A stretch of DNA of 64,000 nucleotides from assembly GCA_021780105.1 (NCBI GenBank), contig JAJXZJ010000014.1:1-64000 (forward strand), in the 5' to 3' direction. Below the pieces are notes generated by a model, which did not search any database, was not told the DNA's origin, and worked only from the letters and a program-made list of their open reading frames with translations. Position numbers and translations under genes: made by a program. The DNA comes from a bacterium (GTDB taxonomy: Bacteria; Verrucomicrobiota; Verrucomicrobiia; Limisphaerales; J093). Within the stretch, counting starts at the first letter, position 1; each line of letters begins with the position of its first letter. Below, in pieces: positions 36,479-44,911 of this stretch.

Positions 36479-36973
36479 TCAGGCGGGGAAAGTGACGGAA
36501 GCGGCGGGGTCCGTCTTTACCTTTTTTGCCTTTTCCAAACCTTCAACGAACCACGCCGGTGGTCGCATCACCCGGCCCTCGCGGCTGGTAAACGCATGCA
36601 CCGTGTAGCCGCGGGCCACCGGCCGGCCGCCGGCCGCCTGCGCAATGTGGTTGTCGCAGCGCACGCGTGCCCGGCCGTGACATGTCAGGGTCGTCATCAT
36701 TTCCAGCAGGTCGTCGTAACGCGCGCGGCCCAGCAGCTCAACATGGGCCTCGACCACCGGCAGGAACAGGCCGCGCGCCTCCAGTTCCGCGTAGGGCAGT
36801 CCCAGGTGGCGCAGCAGTTCCGTCCGGCCGCACTCGAACCATTCCAGCGGCCGGGAGTTGTAGATGGTGCCCATCTGGTCGGTCTCGCTGTAGCGGACGC
36901 GAAAACGAATGACATGACTGACCGCCGCCGTCTGCCCGGCGGCGTGCCCGCCAGATTGGTTGGCCGGATTCAT
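36479..36973 (-). CDS. Acyl-CoA thioesterase (YbgC/FadM hot-dog type)
   Basis: A 164-residue hot-dog fold thioesterase. RVRYSETDQMGTIYNSRPLEWFECGRTELLR near 25-55 carries the family D32 and the helix after it; the beta-sheet follows. Canonical YbgC has H-N after the D-x-M-G motif; here it is Y-N. It probably hydrolyses a short or aromatic acyl-CoA. It stands alone on the minus strand. Confidence 0.85.
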   Translation of the reverse strand: MNPANQSGGHAAGQTAAVSHVIRFRVRYSETDQMGTIYNSRPLEWFECGRTELLRHLGLPYAELEARGLFLPVVEAHVELLGRARYDDLLEMMTTLTCHGRARVRCDNHIAQAAGGRPVARGYTVHAFTSREGRVMRPPAWFVEGLEKAKKVKTDPAASVTFPA

Positions 36974-37135
36974 GCCCGGAGTCCAGCAAAGGGCCGGCCG
37001 TTCGGCAAGCGTTTGCCTTCAGACGAAGTTCGCATTTTTTGTCGTGCTGTGGCAAAATATGTTGACTGGTTTGAATACCAGGGGCGGCGGTTCGTCAGAA
37101 CCGGTGTCAAACACGAACAAACATTGAACAAAGCT

Positions 37136-37456
37136 ATGAAGAAACTGATGCTCTTGGCGGCACTGACCCTGTGTGTGGGCACCTACGCCGCGGACAAAGC
37201 CACTACCATCAAAGGCACGGGCGAGTGCGCCAAATGCGCCTTGAAGGAACAATCCACCTGCCAGAACGTCGTGGTGGTCGAAAAGAACGGGAAGAAGGTC
37301 AAATACTATCTCGTCAACAACGACGTCAGCAAAAGCTTCCACAAGAATCTCTGCATGGGGCCTGCCAAGGTGGAGGCGACCGGCACGGTGAAGAAAGTCG
37401 GTGACAAACTTGAACTCACAGCCACAAAGATTGAATTGGCCAAGAACACGAAGTAA
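37136..37456 (+). CDS. Small secreted protein with cysteine cluster, OB-fold-like
   Basis: A 106-residue protein with a signal peptide (KKLMLLAALTLCVGTYAA). The mature part GTGECAKCALKEQSTCQNVVVVEKNGKKVKYYL has a C-x2-C-x7-C cluster, followed by LVNNDVSKSFHKNLCMGPAKVEATGTVKKVGDKLELTATKIE. The last part looks like the end of a small OB-fold barrel. Four cysteines could bind a metal or make disulfides. I recall similar short proteins in Verrucomicrobia and Bacteroidetes without known function. ATG 37136 is chosen because it starts the signal peptide. Confidence 0.8.
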   Translation: MKKLMLLAALTLCVGTYAADKATTIKGTGECAKCALKEQSTCQNVVVVEKNGKKVKYYLVNNDVSKSFHKNLCMGPAKVEATGTVKKVGDKLELTATKIELAKNTK

Positions 37457-37496
37457 ATCGCCTTGCCCATGTGAGGCCGCCGCACGTTCTTTTGAC

Positions 37497-38513
37497 TCAA
37501 CGAATGCGGCCGCCCGGGCTGCGGCTGGCCAGTTGCCTGGCCAGTTCGATGGCCGCGATCATGCTGGAAGGATCAGCCTTGTTTTGGCCGGCAATTTCGT
37601 AGGCGGTTCCGTGGTCGGGTGACGTGCGGACGAAGGGCAGGCCAAGGGTCCAGTTCACGCCGGACGCGAACGCGACCAGTTTCAACGGCGCCAGCCCTTG
37701 GTCGTGGTACATGGCCACGATGGCATCATAGTCACCGCGCCAGGCGTGGTGAAACAAGGCGTCTGCGGCGAACGGGCCGTTTACATCCAGACCGTGCGAC
37801 CGGACTTCGCGCACGGCCGGCGTGATGGTGGAGATTTCCTCGGTCCCCAGTTCGCCGCCCTCGCCGGCGTGCGGATTCAGTCCGCAAACCGCCACGCGCG
37901 CCCGCGGCAATCCAAGGTCACGACAGGCTTGCGCGGCGCGTTCGATCGCCACGCGCACGTTGTCGCGTGTCAACCGCTCCGCCAGCAGGCGGATGGGCAC
38001 GTGTGTCGTCGCCAGCGCCACGCGCAGCCAGCGACCCTGTTCGTCCGCCCCCAGCAACATCATCACGGGATGCGGTTCTCCGGCGAGTTCCGCGAGAAAT
38101 TCCGTTTGGCCAATAAACGGCTGGCCGCTGCGGATGATTGCCGCCTTGTTCACCGGCGCGGTGACCAGCGCCGCCAACTCGCCTCGCAGACAACGCTCTG
38201 CTCCCTCACGCAGCCAGGCAACCGCGGCGCGCGCCGCGGCGGGCGCTCCTGTTTCGAGCGAGGCCGGCAGCAGGTTGTGCGCTGAATCCGCAAGGAAGAA
38301 GAAACGGCCTTCGGCTTGGTAGCCGGCAAAAGGCTGTAGTGGCAATCCGCGGGGGGCGTTGCATCGCTCAAGCCAACCGGCGTCGCCAATCAGCAGGAAT
38401 CGTGTGTCATCCGCCGTGGCAGCTTCGACGGCGAGCGCCTTGAGGGTTACCTCCGGGCCGATGCCGGTGACATCGCCGAGCGTGATTCCAATCCACAAGG
38501 ACATCGTGTTCAA
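37497..38513 (-). CDS. pdxA: 4-hydroxythreonine-4-phosphate dehydrogenase
   Basis: NAD-dependent step of pyridoxal phosphate synthesis. The 338 residues carry IGITLGDVTGIGPEVTLKAL at the N-terminus, TAPVNKAAI near 119, QTEFLAELAG near 137, LNPHAGEGGELGTEE near 213, and metal-binding MYHDQGLAPLK near 275. FVRTSPDHGTAYEIAG near 300 completes the family pattern. GDVTGIGPE replaces the commoner GDPAGIGPE, a small variation. pdxJ is not nearby. Confidence 0.95.
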   Translation of the reverse strand: MNTMSLWIGITLGDVTGIGPEVTLKALAVEAATADDTRFLLIGDAGWLERCNAPRGLPLQPFAGYQAEGRFFFLADSAHNLLPASLETGAPAAARAAVAWLREGAERCLRGELAALVTAPVNKAAIIRSGQPFIGQTEFLAELAGEPHPVMMLLGADEQGRWLRVALATTHVPIRLLAERLTRDNVRVAIERAAQACRDLGLPRARVAVCGLNPHAGEGGELGTEEISTITPAVREVRSHGLDVNGPFAADALFHHAWRGDYDAIVAMYHDQGLAPLKLVAFASGVNWTLGLPFVRTSPDHGTAYEIAGQNKADPSSMIAAIELARQLASRSPGGRIR

Positions 38514-38552
38514 GCGGCGAGCATGGTGGCGGCGCCGGGTGCCGCCGCTGGC

Positions 38553-39221
38553 TTACGCCATCCCCACCAGGCGCAATCCCACCAGTCGTTCGATCATCAT
38601 GAAGGTCAAGCCCGTGGAATAATTGATGATGGCGGACACGAGCGGCAACTGGATCAGGACGATCACAATGATGAAACCAAACTGCGAAATGCGGATGTAG
38701 GTTTCGTCGCTCATGCCGATGAAATTCTTGAGCACGTGCGAGCCGTCAAGCGGCGGAATCGGCAGCAGATTGAAAAAACAGAGCAGCAGACTGATCTGCG
38801 ACATGCGCACCACGACGTAGGCCATTTGGGACATTTCGGCGGAAACAAACACCCGCGCCAGAAACATGAGCGCCACGGCGAGAATCAGGTTCATCGCCGG
38901 CCCGGCCACGGCAATGAGCGTATCCTGCAGCCGCGGCTTGCGGAGATTCCCCAGATAAACCGGAACCGGCTTGCCCCACCCGATGATGAAACGCCCGAGG
39001 CCGGAACCGGCCGCGCCGAGCAAAACGACCGCCAGCGGCAGAATCACCGTGCCGAGCATGTCCATGTGGACCACCGGGTTGAGCGACACCCGGCCCTCCC
39101 GATACGCCGTGTCGTCCCCGCATTTCCAAGCCGTCCACGCGTGGGCCGCCTCGTGAAAGGTCAGGAGAATCAGGAGGCACAGGTAGCCGATCAATCCGTC
39201 AAAAACCAAATTCCAATTCAT
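38553..39221 (-). CDS. Site-2 protease-like M50 membrane metalloprotease
   Basis: A 222-residue membrane protein with about six helices. The zinc motif HEAAH (23-27) in the first helix and NLLPIPPLDG (151-160, D159) in a later helix are the two catalytic parts of the compact M50/YwhC type. A central GPAMNLILA helix is present. It may process membrane proteins in a stress pathway; substrates are unknown. It lies 39 bases upstream of pdxA on the same strand. Confidence 0.92.
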   Translation of the reverse strand: MNWNLVFDGLIGYLCLLILLTFHEAAHAWTAWKCGDDTAYREGRVSLNPVVHMDMLGTVILPLAVVLLGAAGSGLGRFIIGWGKPVPVYLGNLRKPRLQDTLIAVAGPAMNLILAVALMFLARVFVSAEMSQMAYVVVRMSQISLLLCFFNLLPIPPLDGSHVLKNFIGMSDETYIRISQFGFIIVIVLIQLPLVSAIINYSTGLTFMMIERLVGLRLVGMA

Positions 39222-39327
39222 TGGCGTGACAACGTAGCACAAGCCGGCCGACGGCAAAGCTCAAAGTCATGCCGCGCAACTATCGGCGCGATTCGCGGCA
39301 TCCGGTGCCGGGCCGAAGCCAGCCAGT

Positions 39328-40617
39328 TCAGGCAGTCGCCTGCTTCAGCGCCTCGTCCAGGTCAGCAAGAATGTCGTCAAGATGCTCCAAACCAATGCTC
39401 AGCCGCACCAGTTCGGGTGAAATCCCGCCGGCGCGCTGCTGGTCCTCGCTGAGCTGGGAATGGGTCGTGGTCGCCGGATGAATCGCCAGGCTTTTCGCGT
39501 CGCCAACGTTGGCCAGGTGGGAAAACAACTTCAGCGATTCGATGAACTTCTGCCCCGCCGCCTTGCCGCCCTGGATGCCGAAGACCACCATCGAACCTCC
39601 CTTGCCACGCAGGTATTTTTGGTTCTTCGCAAACTGCGGGTCGTCGCGCAGGCCGGGGAAACGAAGCCATTCCACCTTCGGATGTGTCTTGAGAAACTGG
39701 GCGACGCGCAACGCGTTTTCGCAATGTCGCTCCATGCGCAGCGGCAGCGTTTCAATGCCTTGGAGGAAAAACCAGGAGTTGTCCGGCGCGATGCAGGCGC
39801 CGAGGTTCCGCAGCGGCCCGGTCCGCATCCGGAGAATGTAGGCCAGCGGCCGCAAGGGATCGGGCAGATCGAGGCCCCAGCGCAATCCGTGATAACTTGG
39901 GTCCGGCTCGGTGAAAAGCGGGTGGCGGCCGGCAGTCCAGTTGAACTTCGCGCTGTCCACCACCACGCCGCCGATGCCCACGCCGTGGCCGCCGAGCCAC
40001 TTCGTCAGCGAATGCACCACGATGTCCGCGCCGTGTTCAAGCGGCCGCGTGAGGTAGGGCGTGGAAAACGTGGCGTCCACGATGAACGGCACGCCCCGGG
40101 CATGAGCAATGGCGGCGACCGCTTCCAGATCGGTCACTTCCAGCGCCGGGTTGGACACCGTTTCGGCGAACACGGCCCGCGTGTGGTCGTCAATGGCCGC
40201 GGCGAAGTTCTGCGGGTCGTTCGAATCCACAAACTTCACGGTGATGCCCAGCGCCGGCAGGATGTCTTTGAACTGCGTGTAGGTGCCGCCGTAGAGATTG
40301 CGCGCGGAGACGATGTTATCGCCGGCCTGCGCGAGGTTGATGATGGAATAGAAAATCGCGCTCGTTCCCGAAGCGATCGCCAGCCCGCCGAATTCCGGCG
40401 CGCCTTCCAGCAGCGCCACGCGCTTTTCCAGCACGTCGGTCGTCGGGTTCATCAACCGGGTGTAAATATTGCCCAGCTCCTTGAGCGCAAACAGATTTGC
40501 CGCGTGTTCCGAGCTTTTGAACACATAGGAACTGGTCCGGTAAAGCGGCACCGCGCGGGACAGCGTGACCGGGTCCGGCTGCGTTCCGCCGTGCAGACAA
40601 AGTGTTTCGAGTTTCAT
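39328..40617 (-). CDS. metY: O-acetylhomoserine aminocarboxypropyltransferase
   Basis: PLP enzyme that makes homocysteine from O-acetylhomoserine and sulfide. The 429 residues match. [23 protein letters not shown] and [24 protein letters not shown] are the N-terminal signature. PLP is bound by K206 in [24 protein letters not shown] near 155 and the C-terminal [30 protein letters not shown] are family parts. There is no recognisable SAM riboswitch in the 91 bases upstream. Confidence 0.95.
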   Translation of the reverse strand: MKLETLCLHGGTQPDPVTLSRAVPLYRTSSYVFKSSEHAANLFALKELGNIYTRLMNPTTDVLEKRVALLEGAPEFGGLAIASGTSAIFYSIINLAQAGDNIVSARNLYGGTYTQFKDILPALGITVKFVDSNDPQNFAAAIDDHTRAVFAETVSNPALEVTDLEAVAAIAHARGVPFIVDATFSTPYLTRPLEHGADIVVHSLTKWLGGHGVGIGGVVVDSAKFNWTAGRHPLFTEPDPSYHGLRWGLDLPDPLRPLAYILRMRTGPLRNLGACIAPDNSWFFLQGIETLPLRMERHCENALRVAQFLKTHPKVEWLRFPGLRDDPQFAKNQKYLRGKGGSMVVFGIQGGKAAGQKFIESLKLFSHLANVGDAKSLAIHPATTTHSQLSEDQQRAGGISPELVRLSIGLEHLDDILADLDEALKQATA

Positions 40618-40708
40618 AACATGAGTATGTTGTATGGATTAGTTTGCTTCGGCAAGCGAAATTCTGAACCTCCTGCAACGTCGGCCAACGCGACGACACG
40701 ACTTGAAT

Positions 40709-41737
40709 TCATTCCTGCGGTGCTGCCGCCGACGTTACGGGCGGTTCGATGGCGATCGTTTCCTTCGCCTTTTGTTTGTCCGTCAAATTGCGTTCGAGAC
40801 GATTCTTGAGCACGGCGTAGGCCGGATCGGTCACGGCCGCGAGATGCTGCCGGGCTTCCTTGAGCCGGCCGTAACTGAGGCAGACCCGCGCCATGTGGAT
40901 GTAAACGCCCTGCCGTTCGGAATCGTCATGCGCCACCTTTTCGGCGTCACGCCAGGCGGCGAGGGATTCTTCGCAGAGGTTTTGCTCCGCCAGGGTGGCC
41001 GCCATGAGCGAGTCGGTGGCCGGCGGCTTGACGAAGTAATAAACCTGCGCCAGATCGGTCGCGAGGGCGAAGTTGGTCGGATCCAGCTTCCGCGCCTGGC
41101 GATACAGCTCGAGCGAACGGCGAATCACCGCCTGATCGTCGGGCAGGTGGTAAAACTCCTTCGCATCCTGGCGAAACATGAAAACGACGATCGCCAGGTT
41201 CTGGTAGTAAACCGCCGCCCGCGGGTTCAACTCGATCGCCTTGGCGAGATACTCGAAGCTTTTTTTCACCGGTCCGCAGTGGCTGTAATAGTCGGCCAAG
41301 TTGTTCCACGCAGCCGGATTTTTCGGGTCCAGCTCGCGCGCTTTTTCCCACTGCACCACCGCCTCGGCGTCGAGCTGGTGGTCGTTGAGGAAACTGCCGT
41401 AAGCCAGCCGGGCGCGGGCGTGATCCGGGTGATGGCGGATGAACTCGTCGTAAGCCCGACGCACCTCCTGGAACCGCTCCTGAATCCGCATCTTCAAGGT
41501 CAGCGACGCCGGTTCGCCCCTGTCCACGGCGGCATTGTTGTCCTTGATCCACTGGTCCACGTCGGCGGCGGCGGCGTCATCGGCTGCCAACAACTTCTGG
41601 AATTCCTGCTCCACCGGGTCGTTGGGATCGGTGACGGGCAACGCCACGCCGGTCGTGCGGGCCACCACGTTGCTCACGGAAACCACCGGATTCGTGGATA
41701 GCATCGCCCCCAGCAGGCCGATCAAAAGTTCATTCAC
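40709..41737 (-). CDS. TPR-repeat protein
   Basis: A 342-residue protein with a short hydrophobic start (LLIGLLGAMLSTNPVVSVS), possibly a weak signal peptide. A TPR array follows from about residue 100 to 290: ARARLAYGSFLNDHQLDAEAVVQWEKARELDPKNPAAWNNLADYYS and VYYQNLAIVVF. It ends in an Ala/Pro-rich tail. It probably acts as a scaffold; the partner is unknown. It follows eboF/eboD on the same strand by about 45 bases. Confidence 0.75.
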   Translation of the reverse strand: MNELLIGLLGAMLSTNPVVSVSNVVARTTGVALPVTDPNDPVEQEFQKLLAADDAAAADVDQWIKDNNAAVDRGEPASLTLKMRIQERFQEVRRAYDEFIRHHPDHARARLAYGSFLNDHQLDAEAVVQWEKARELDPKNPAAWNNLADYYSHCGPVKKSFEYLAKAIELNPRAAVYYQNLAIVVFMFRQDAKEFYHLPDDQAVIRRSLELYRQARKLDPTNFALATDLAQVYYFVKPPATDSLMAATLAEQNLCEESLAAWRDAEKVAHDDSERQGVYIHMARVCLSYGRLKEARQHLAAVTDPAYAVLKNRLERNLTDKQKAKETIAIEPPVTSAAAPQE

Positions 41738-41783
41738 GCCGCCAACGTAACAGACCGGCGGAACGGCGACAATTATCGAACGC

Positions 41784-43214
41784 TCAACCCAGAATGATTT
41801 GCCGCAGCGCGCCGTAAACCGCCGTCGAGTCGAACGGCGATCCGGACAGCGCGCCCGCCCGGTCCGCCATCAGCACCGGCCAGTCCTTGGCGTCCGCCGG
41901 CCGGCAGCCGTGCGAGCCGCGCACGAGCGTGGCATCGAGCGGGATGACATCCATCAACATCCGGAAGCCAAGTTTCTTTTGCAGCAGGCGCCAGCCGATT
42001 TTCGCCTTGAGCGACAGCGGCGCCAGCGCCGGGTCGGTGAACAGTTCGACCGGGTCGTAGCCCGGCTTGCGATGGATGTCCACCGTGCGCGCGAAGTCCG
42101 GCGCCACCGCGTCGTCGAGCCAGTAGTAATACGTGAACCAGGCGTTCTCCCGCGCCACGGCGATGAGGTCGCCGGCGCGCGGATGGTTGAGGCCGCGTTC
42201 GGTTTTCCCCGCCTCGCGAAGCACCTGTGCGACGCCCGGCTGCTCGGCGACCAGTTCGGCCACGGCCGGCGCCAGCGACGCGTCGTTGAGGTAAATGTGC
42301 GCGATCTGGTGGTCGGCGACGGCAAACGCGCGGCTTGCGCCGGCGTCGAGCAATTCCAGGCCAAGCTCGTCCTTCACGCTTAACCAGCCGCGCTGGCGGA
42401 AAACCCGGTTCAGATGAATCGGCGTGTCCACCCGCGTGAGGCCGTATTCGGAAAGGATCACCACCCGCACGCCGCGCCGTTGGAAGAAGGCGATCAAGTC
42501 GCCAACCATCGCGTCAATGGCCCGCAAATCCGGCGCGACCTCGGCCGGCGCACTGCCGCGGCCAGCGTTCGCTTCCGGCGGGCCGTGACGTTGCAGGTTG
42601 TAATCGAGGTGCGGCAGATAGACGAGGTTCAGCGTGGGCTGGTGGCGGTTTTCGATCCACTTCGCCGCCTCCGCGATCCAGCGCGACACCACGTCCGGCC
42701 CGCCGGCCGGCGACTTCACCCCCGCCGCCGGTCCCCAGAAACCGAAGAACGGAAACGCGCCAAGATCGCGCTGAATGTCGGCGCGGATCGCGTAGGGCCA
42801 GGTGTAAATGTCGAACACCTTGCGGCCGTCGGCGGGATACATCGGCCGCGGCGTGATGGACCAGTCGGCGGTGGAAAACATGTTGAACCACCAAAACAGC
42901 TTCGCGCAGGTGAACCGCGGGTCGCGCGTCCGCAGTTCCTCCCACAATTTCGGCGCGGCGACGAGGTGGTTCGATTGCTTCCAGAAATGCACCTCGGCGA
43001 GTTCGCGGTGATACCAGCCGTTGCCGACGATGCCATGCCGCGCAGGCGGCGCACCGGTCAGGTAGTTGGATTGCGCCGCGCACGTCACCGCGGGAAACGC
43101 CGGCACGATGCGGGCGAAGGAACCGGTTTCGCGAAAACGGCGCAGGTGCGGCGTCGCTTCGCCGATGAGCGACTCGGTCAAACCGACGACGTTGAGAACG
43201 GCGAGGCGGTTCAT
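41784..43214 (-). CDS. EboF-type alkaline phosphatase superfamily (nucleotide pyrophosphatase-like) protein
   Basis: A 476-residue phosphodiesterase/phosphatase-like protein. The N-terminus LAVLNVVGLTESLIGEATPHLRRF and FPAVTCAAQSNYLTGAPPARHGIVGNGW carry the likely nucleophile T44 and metal residues. LNLVYLPHLDYNLQRHGP near 210 and VVILSEYGL near 270 give the remaining metal site. No signal peptide is seen. Its start is 5 bases after the eboD-like stop, and together they match the last genes of eboABCDEF clusters. EboB is encoded 26 kb away at 14626-15435. It would act on a phosphate or diphosphate metabolite. Confidence 0.82.
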   Translation of the reverse strand: MNRLAVLNVVGLTESLIGEATPHLRRFRETGSFARIVPAFPAVTCAAQSNYLTGAPPARHGIVGNGWYHRELAEVHFWKQSNHLVAAPKLWEELRTRDPRFTCAKLFWWFNMFSTADWSITPRPMYPADGRKVFDIYTWPYAIRADIQRDLGAFPFFGFWGPAAGVKSPAGGPDVVSRWIAEAAKWIENRHQPTLNLVYLPHLDYNLQRHGPPEANAGRGSAPAEVAPDLRAIDAMVGDLIAFFQRRGVRVVILSEYGLTRVDTPIHLNRVFRQRGWLSVKDELGLELLDAGASRAFAVADHQIAHIYLNDASLAPAVAELVAEQPGVAQVLREAGKTERGLNHPRAGDLIAVARENAWFTYYYWLDDAVAPDFARTVDIHRKPGYDPVELFTDPALAPLSLKAKIGWRLLQKKLGFRMLMDVIPLDATLVRGSHGCRPADAKDWPVLMADRAGALSGSPFDSTAVYGALRQIILG

Positions 43215-43219
43215 GGCGG

Positions 43220-44401
43220 TCACGCCGGCTGACCGCATTTGGGCTGTGCGCGCCAGGCCAGTTCCACAACCGCTTCGGCAATGACGGCGGGGTTCATTTC
43301 GTGGACTTCGACGGCGTGGCCGATGCCCGCCAGCAGCGTCACGGTCAACTCGCCGCCGAGGTGTTCGCGGAATTCCTCCAGGCCGGCGAGCACGAGCAAT
43401 TCGCCGGCGGCATTGCGACGCGCGAGTTCGTCCGTGAACAGCGCGAAACCGAGCCGCTCCAGCAACGCCAGCACGCGTTCGCAGCTCGCGGCGTCGAGCC
43501 GGCCGGTCCGGCGCGAATAGACGGTGTCCAACGCGATGCCGACCGCCACCGCCTCGCCATGACGGAGCGTGCAGCCGGACATTTCCTCCAGCTTGTGCGC
43601 CGCCCAGTGGCCAAAATCCAGCGGCCGGGCCGAACCAAACTCGAAGGGATCGCCGTTCGTGGCGATGTGGTTCACATGCAGCTCGGCGCAACGGAACACC
43701 AGCCGCCGCATCGGCTCCAGCTCGAATGCCGCCAGGCGTTCGGCGTCGCGCTCGATGGTGGCAAAAAATTCCGCGTCGCGGATCAGGCCCACCTTGACCG
43801 CCTCCACGAAGCCGGCGCGGCGGTCCCGCGGCGGCAGCGTGGCCAGCAGTTGAAAATCGTTGATGACCGCAAACGGCGGCGCAAACGTGCCGATGAAGTT
43901 CTTTTTGCCAAACGCGTTGATGCTGTTCTTCACGCCCACGCCGGAGTCGGCCTGCGCCAGCGTCGTGGTGGGAATGCGCACCAGCCGCACGCCACGGTGC
44001 GCCGTGGCGGCCGCGAAACCCACCACGTCCAAATGCGCCCCGCCGCCGACCGCCACCACGTAGGAATGACGGCAAATGCCGTGGCGCTCGATCAGCGAAT
44101 GAATTTCCGAAACCTGCGTCGGCGCGTTCTTCGCCGCTTCTCCGCCGGCGAACACCACCGGCGCGCACACCAACTGCAACACCGGCGCGAACGTGGTGAA
44201 ATACTGTTCGACCCTGGGGCTGAGCGCCGGTTGGCTGGTGGCGAGCGCGGCGTCGAGCGTGACCAGCGCCCGGCTCGTGCCGGCGCGGGCGTCGTCGCAC
44301 AACACATCGCACAAAAGCGGGTTCTTCAGGCCAAACACGTTTTCCGTGAAGAAGACGCGGTGGCGATACGCCGCATTGATGGTCTGTTCGATCAGCGACA
44401 C
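43220..44401 (-). CDS. EboD-type sugar phosphate cyclase (3-dehydroquinate synthase homologue)
   Basis: A 393-residue DHQS-superfamily enzyme. VAVGGGAHLDVVGFAAATAHRGVRLVRIPTT near 117-146 is the NAD-binding region. Zinc ligands can be placed at E200 (GFVEAVKVGLIRD), H265 (DFGHWAAHKLE) and H281 (LRHGEAVAVG). AFGKKNFIGTFAPPFAVINDFQLLATLP completes the pattern. Spacings differ from AroB, and the neighbour is an EboF-like protein, so EboD of a metabolite-transport cluster is a better call than aroB. The start at 44401 agrees with other DHQS homologues of this group. Confidence 0.84.
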   Translation of the reverse strand: MSLIEQTINAAYRHRVFFTENVFGLKNPLLCDVLCDDARAGTSRALVTLDAALATSQPALSPRVEQYFTTFAPVLQLVCAPVVFAGGEAAKNAPTQVSEIHSLIERHGICRHSYVVAVGGGAHLDVVGFAAATAHRGVRLVRIPTTTLAQADSGVGVKNSINAFGKKNFIGTFAPPFAVINDFQLLATLPPRDRRAGFVEAVKVGLIRDAEFFATIERDAERLAAFELEPMRRLVFRCAELHVNHIATNGDPFEFGSARPLDFGHWAAHKLEEMSGCTLRHGEAVAVGIALDTVYSRRTGRLDAASCERVLALLERLGFALFTDELARRNAAGELLVLAGLEEFREHLGGELTVTLLAGIGHAVEVHEMNPAVIAEAVVELAWRAQPKCGQPA

Positions 44402-44911
44402 GGCGGCAGCGTGCCGTCATGGGCCGGCGAATTCGAGCGTGAAATCATCGGCGAACATGTCTCACTGAGGCCAGGACAGGCACCCAGACGGCCCCGACTC
44501 AAAAAGAGACAAGCGTGACCAGAATGCACGGTGAGTCGCCACCGTGGCTGCCGGCCGCTCTGCGGACGGGAACCTCATGTCTCCCGCATCAACTCAGAAC
44601 GCGCGCTTTGACGGTGAATTGCCACCGAGGTTCGTATTTCAGCTTCGAATCGTTGTCGTCCCGCCATGAATCGCTGGGATGGGAACGTGGAACCGCGTCA
44701 GGCTGCTGAGAAGCCATGTTGTGGTTCCATGATCCGCCGGCGAACGGCCTTGGAATCGGATCAGACTTCCGTGAAACGCCGATCATCCCCCATGAAACGT
44801 AAAACTGCAGCCGCAGAACGTTGTTGGGCTTCCTTGAAACCTTGTGGCGCCTCCTTGAAGTGCCGTTTTCGTGCCGAGGCTAGCAGTTATCAAGTGGTTA
44901 CGTAAATCTGA
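44402..44911. other. Non-coding stretch between eboD and the foreign-looking ORF
   Basis: No gene was recognised on either strand. It becomes less GC-rich towards the right. Several short TGAAA-containing repeats lie at about 44770-44860, without regular period. The boundary with the Patescibacteria-like ORF lies near the in-frame stop at 44909-44911. Confidence 0.45.

Noticed and set aside
40618..40631. AACAT-GAGT-ATGTT palindrome at the metY start, or a SAM riboswitch there
   Set aside because: The stem is only five bases, it lies directly at the start codon, and the 91-base gap is too short and lacks SAM-riboswitch features.
44770..44870. Short TGAAA-containing repeats as a CRISPR-like or iteron array
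   Set aside because: Spacing is irregular and the shared core is only about five bases.
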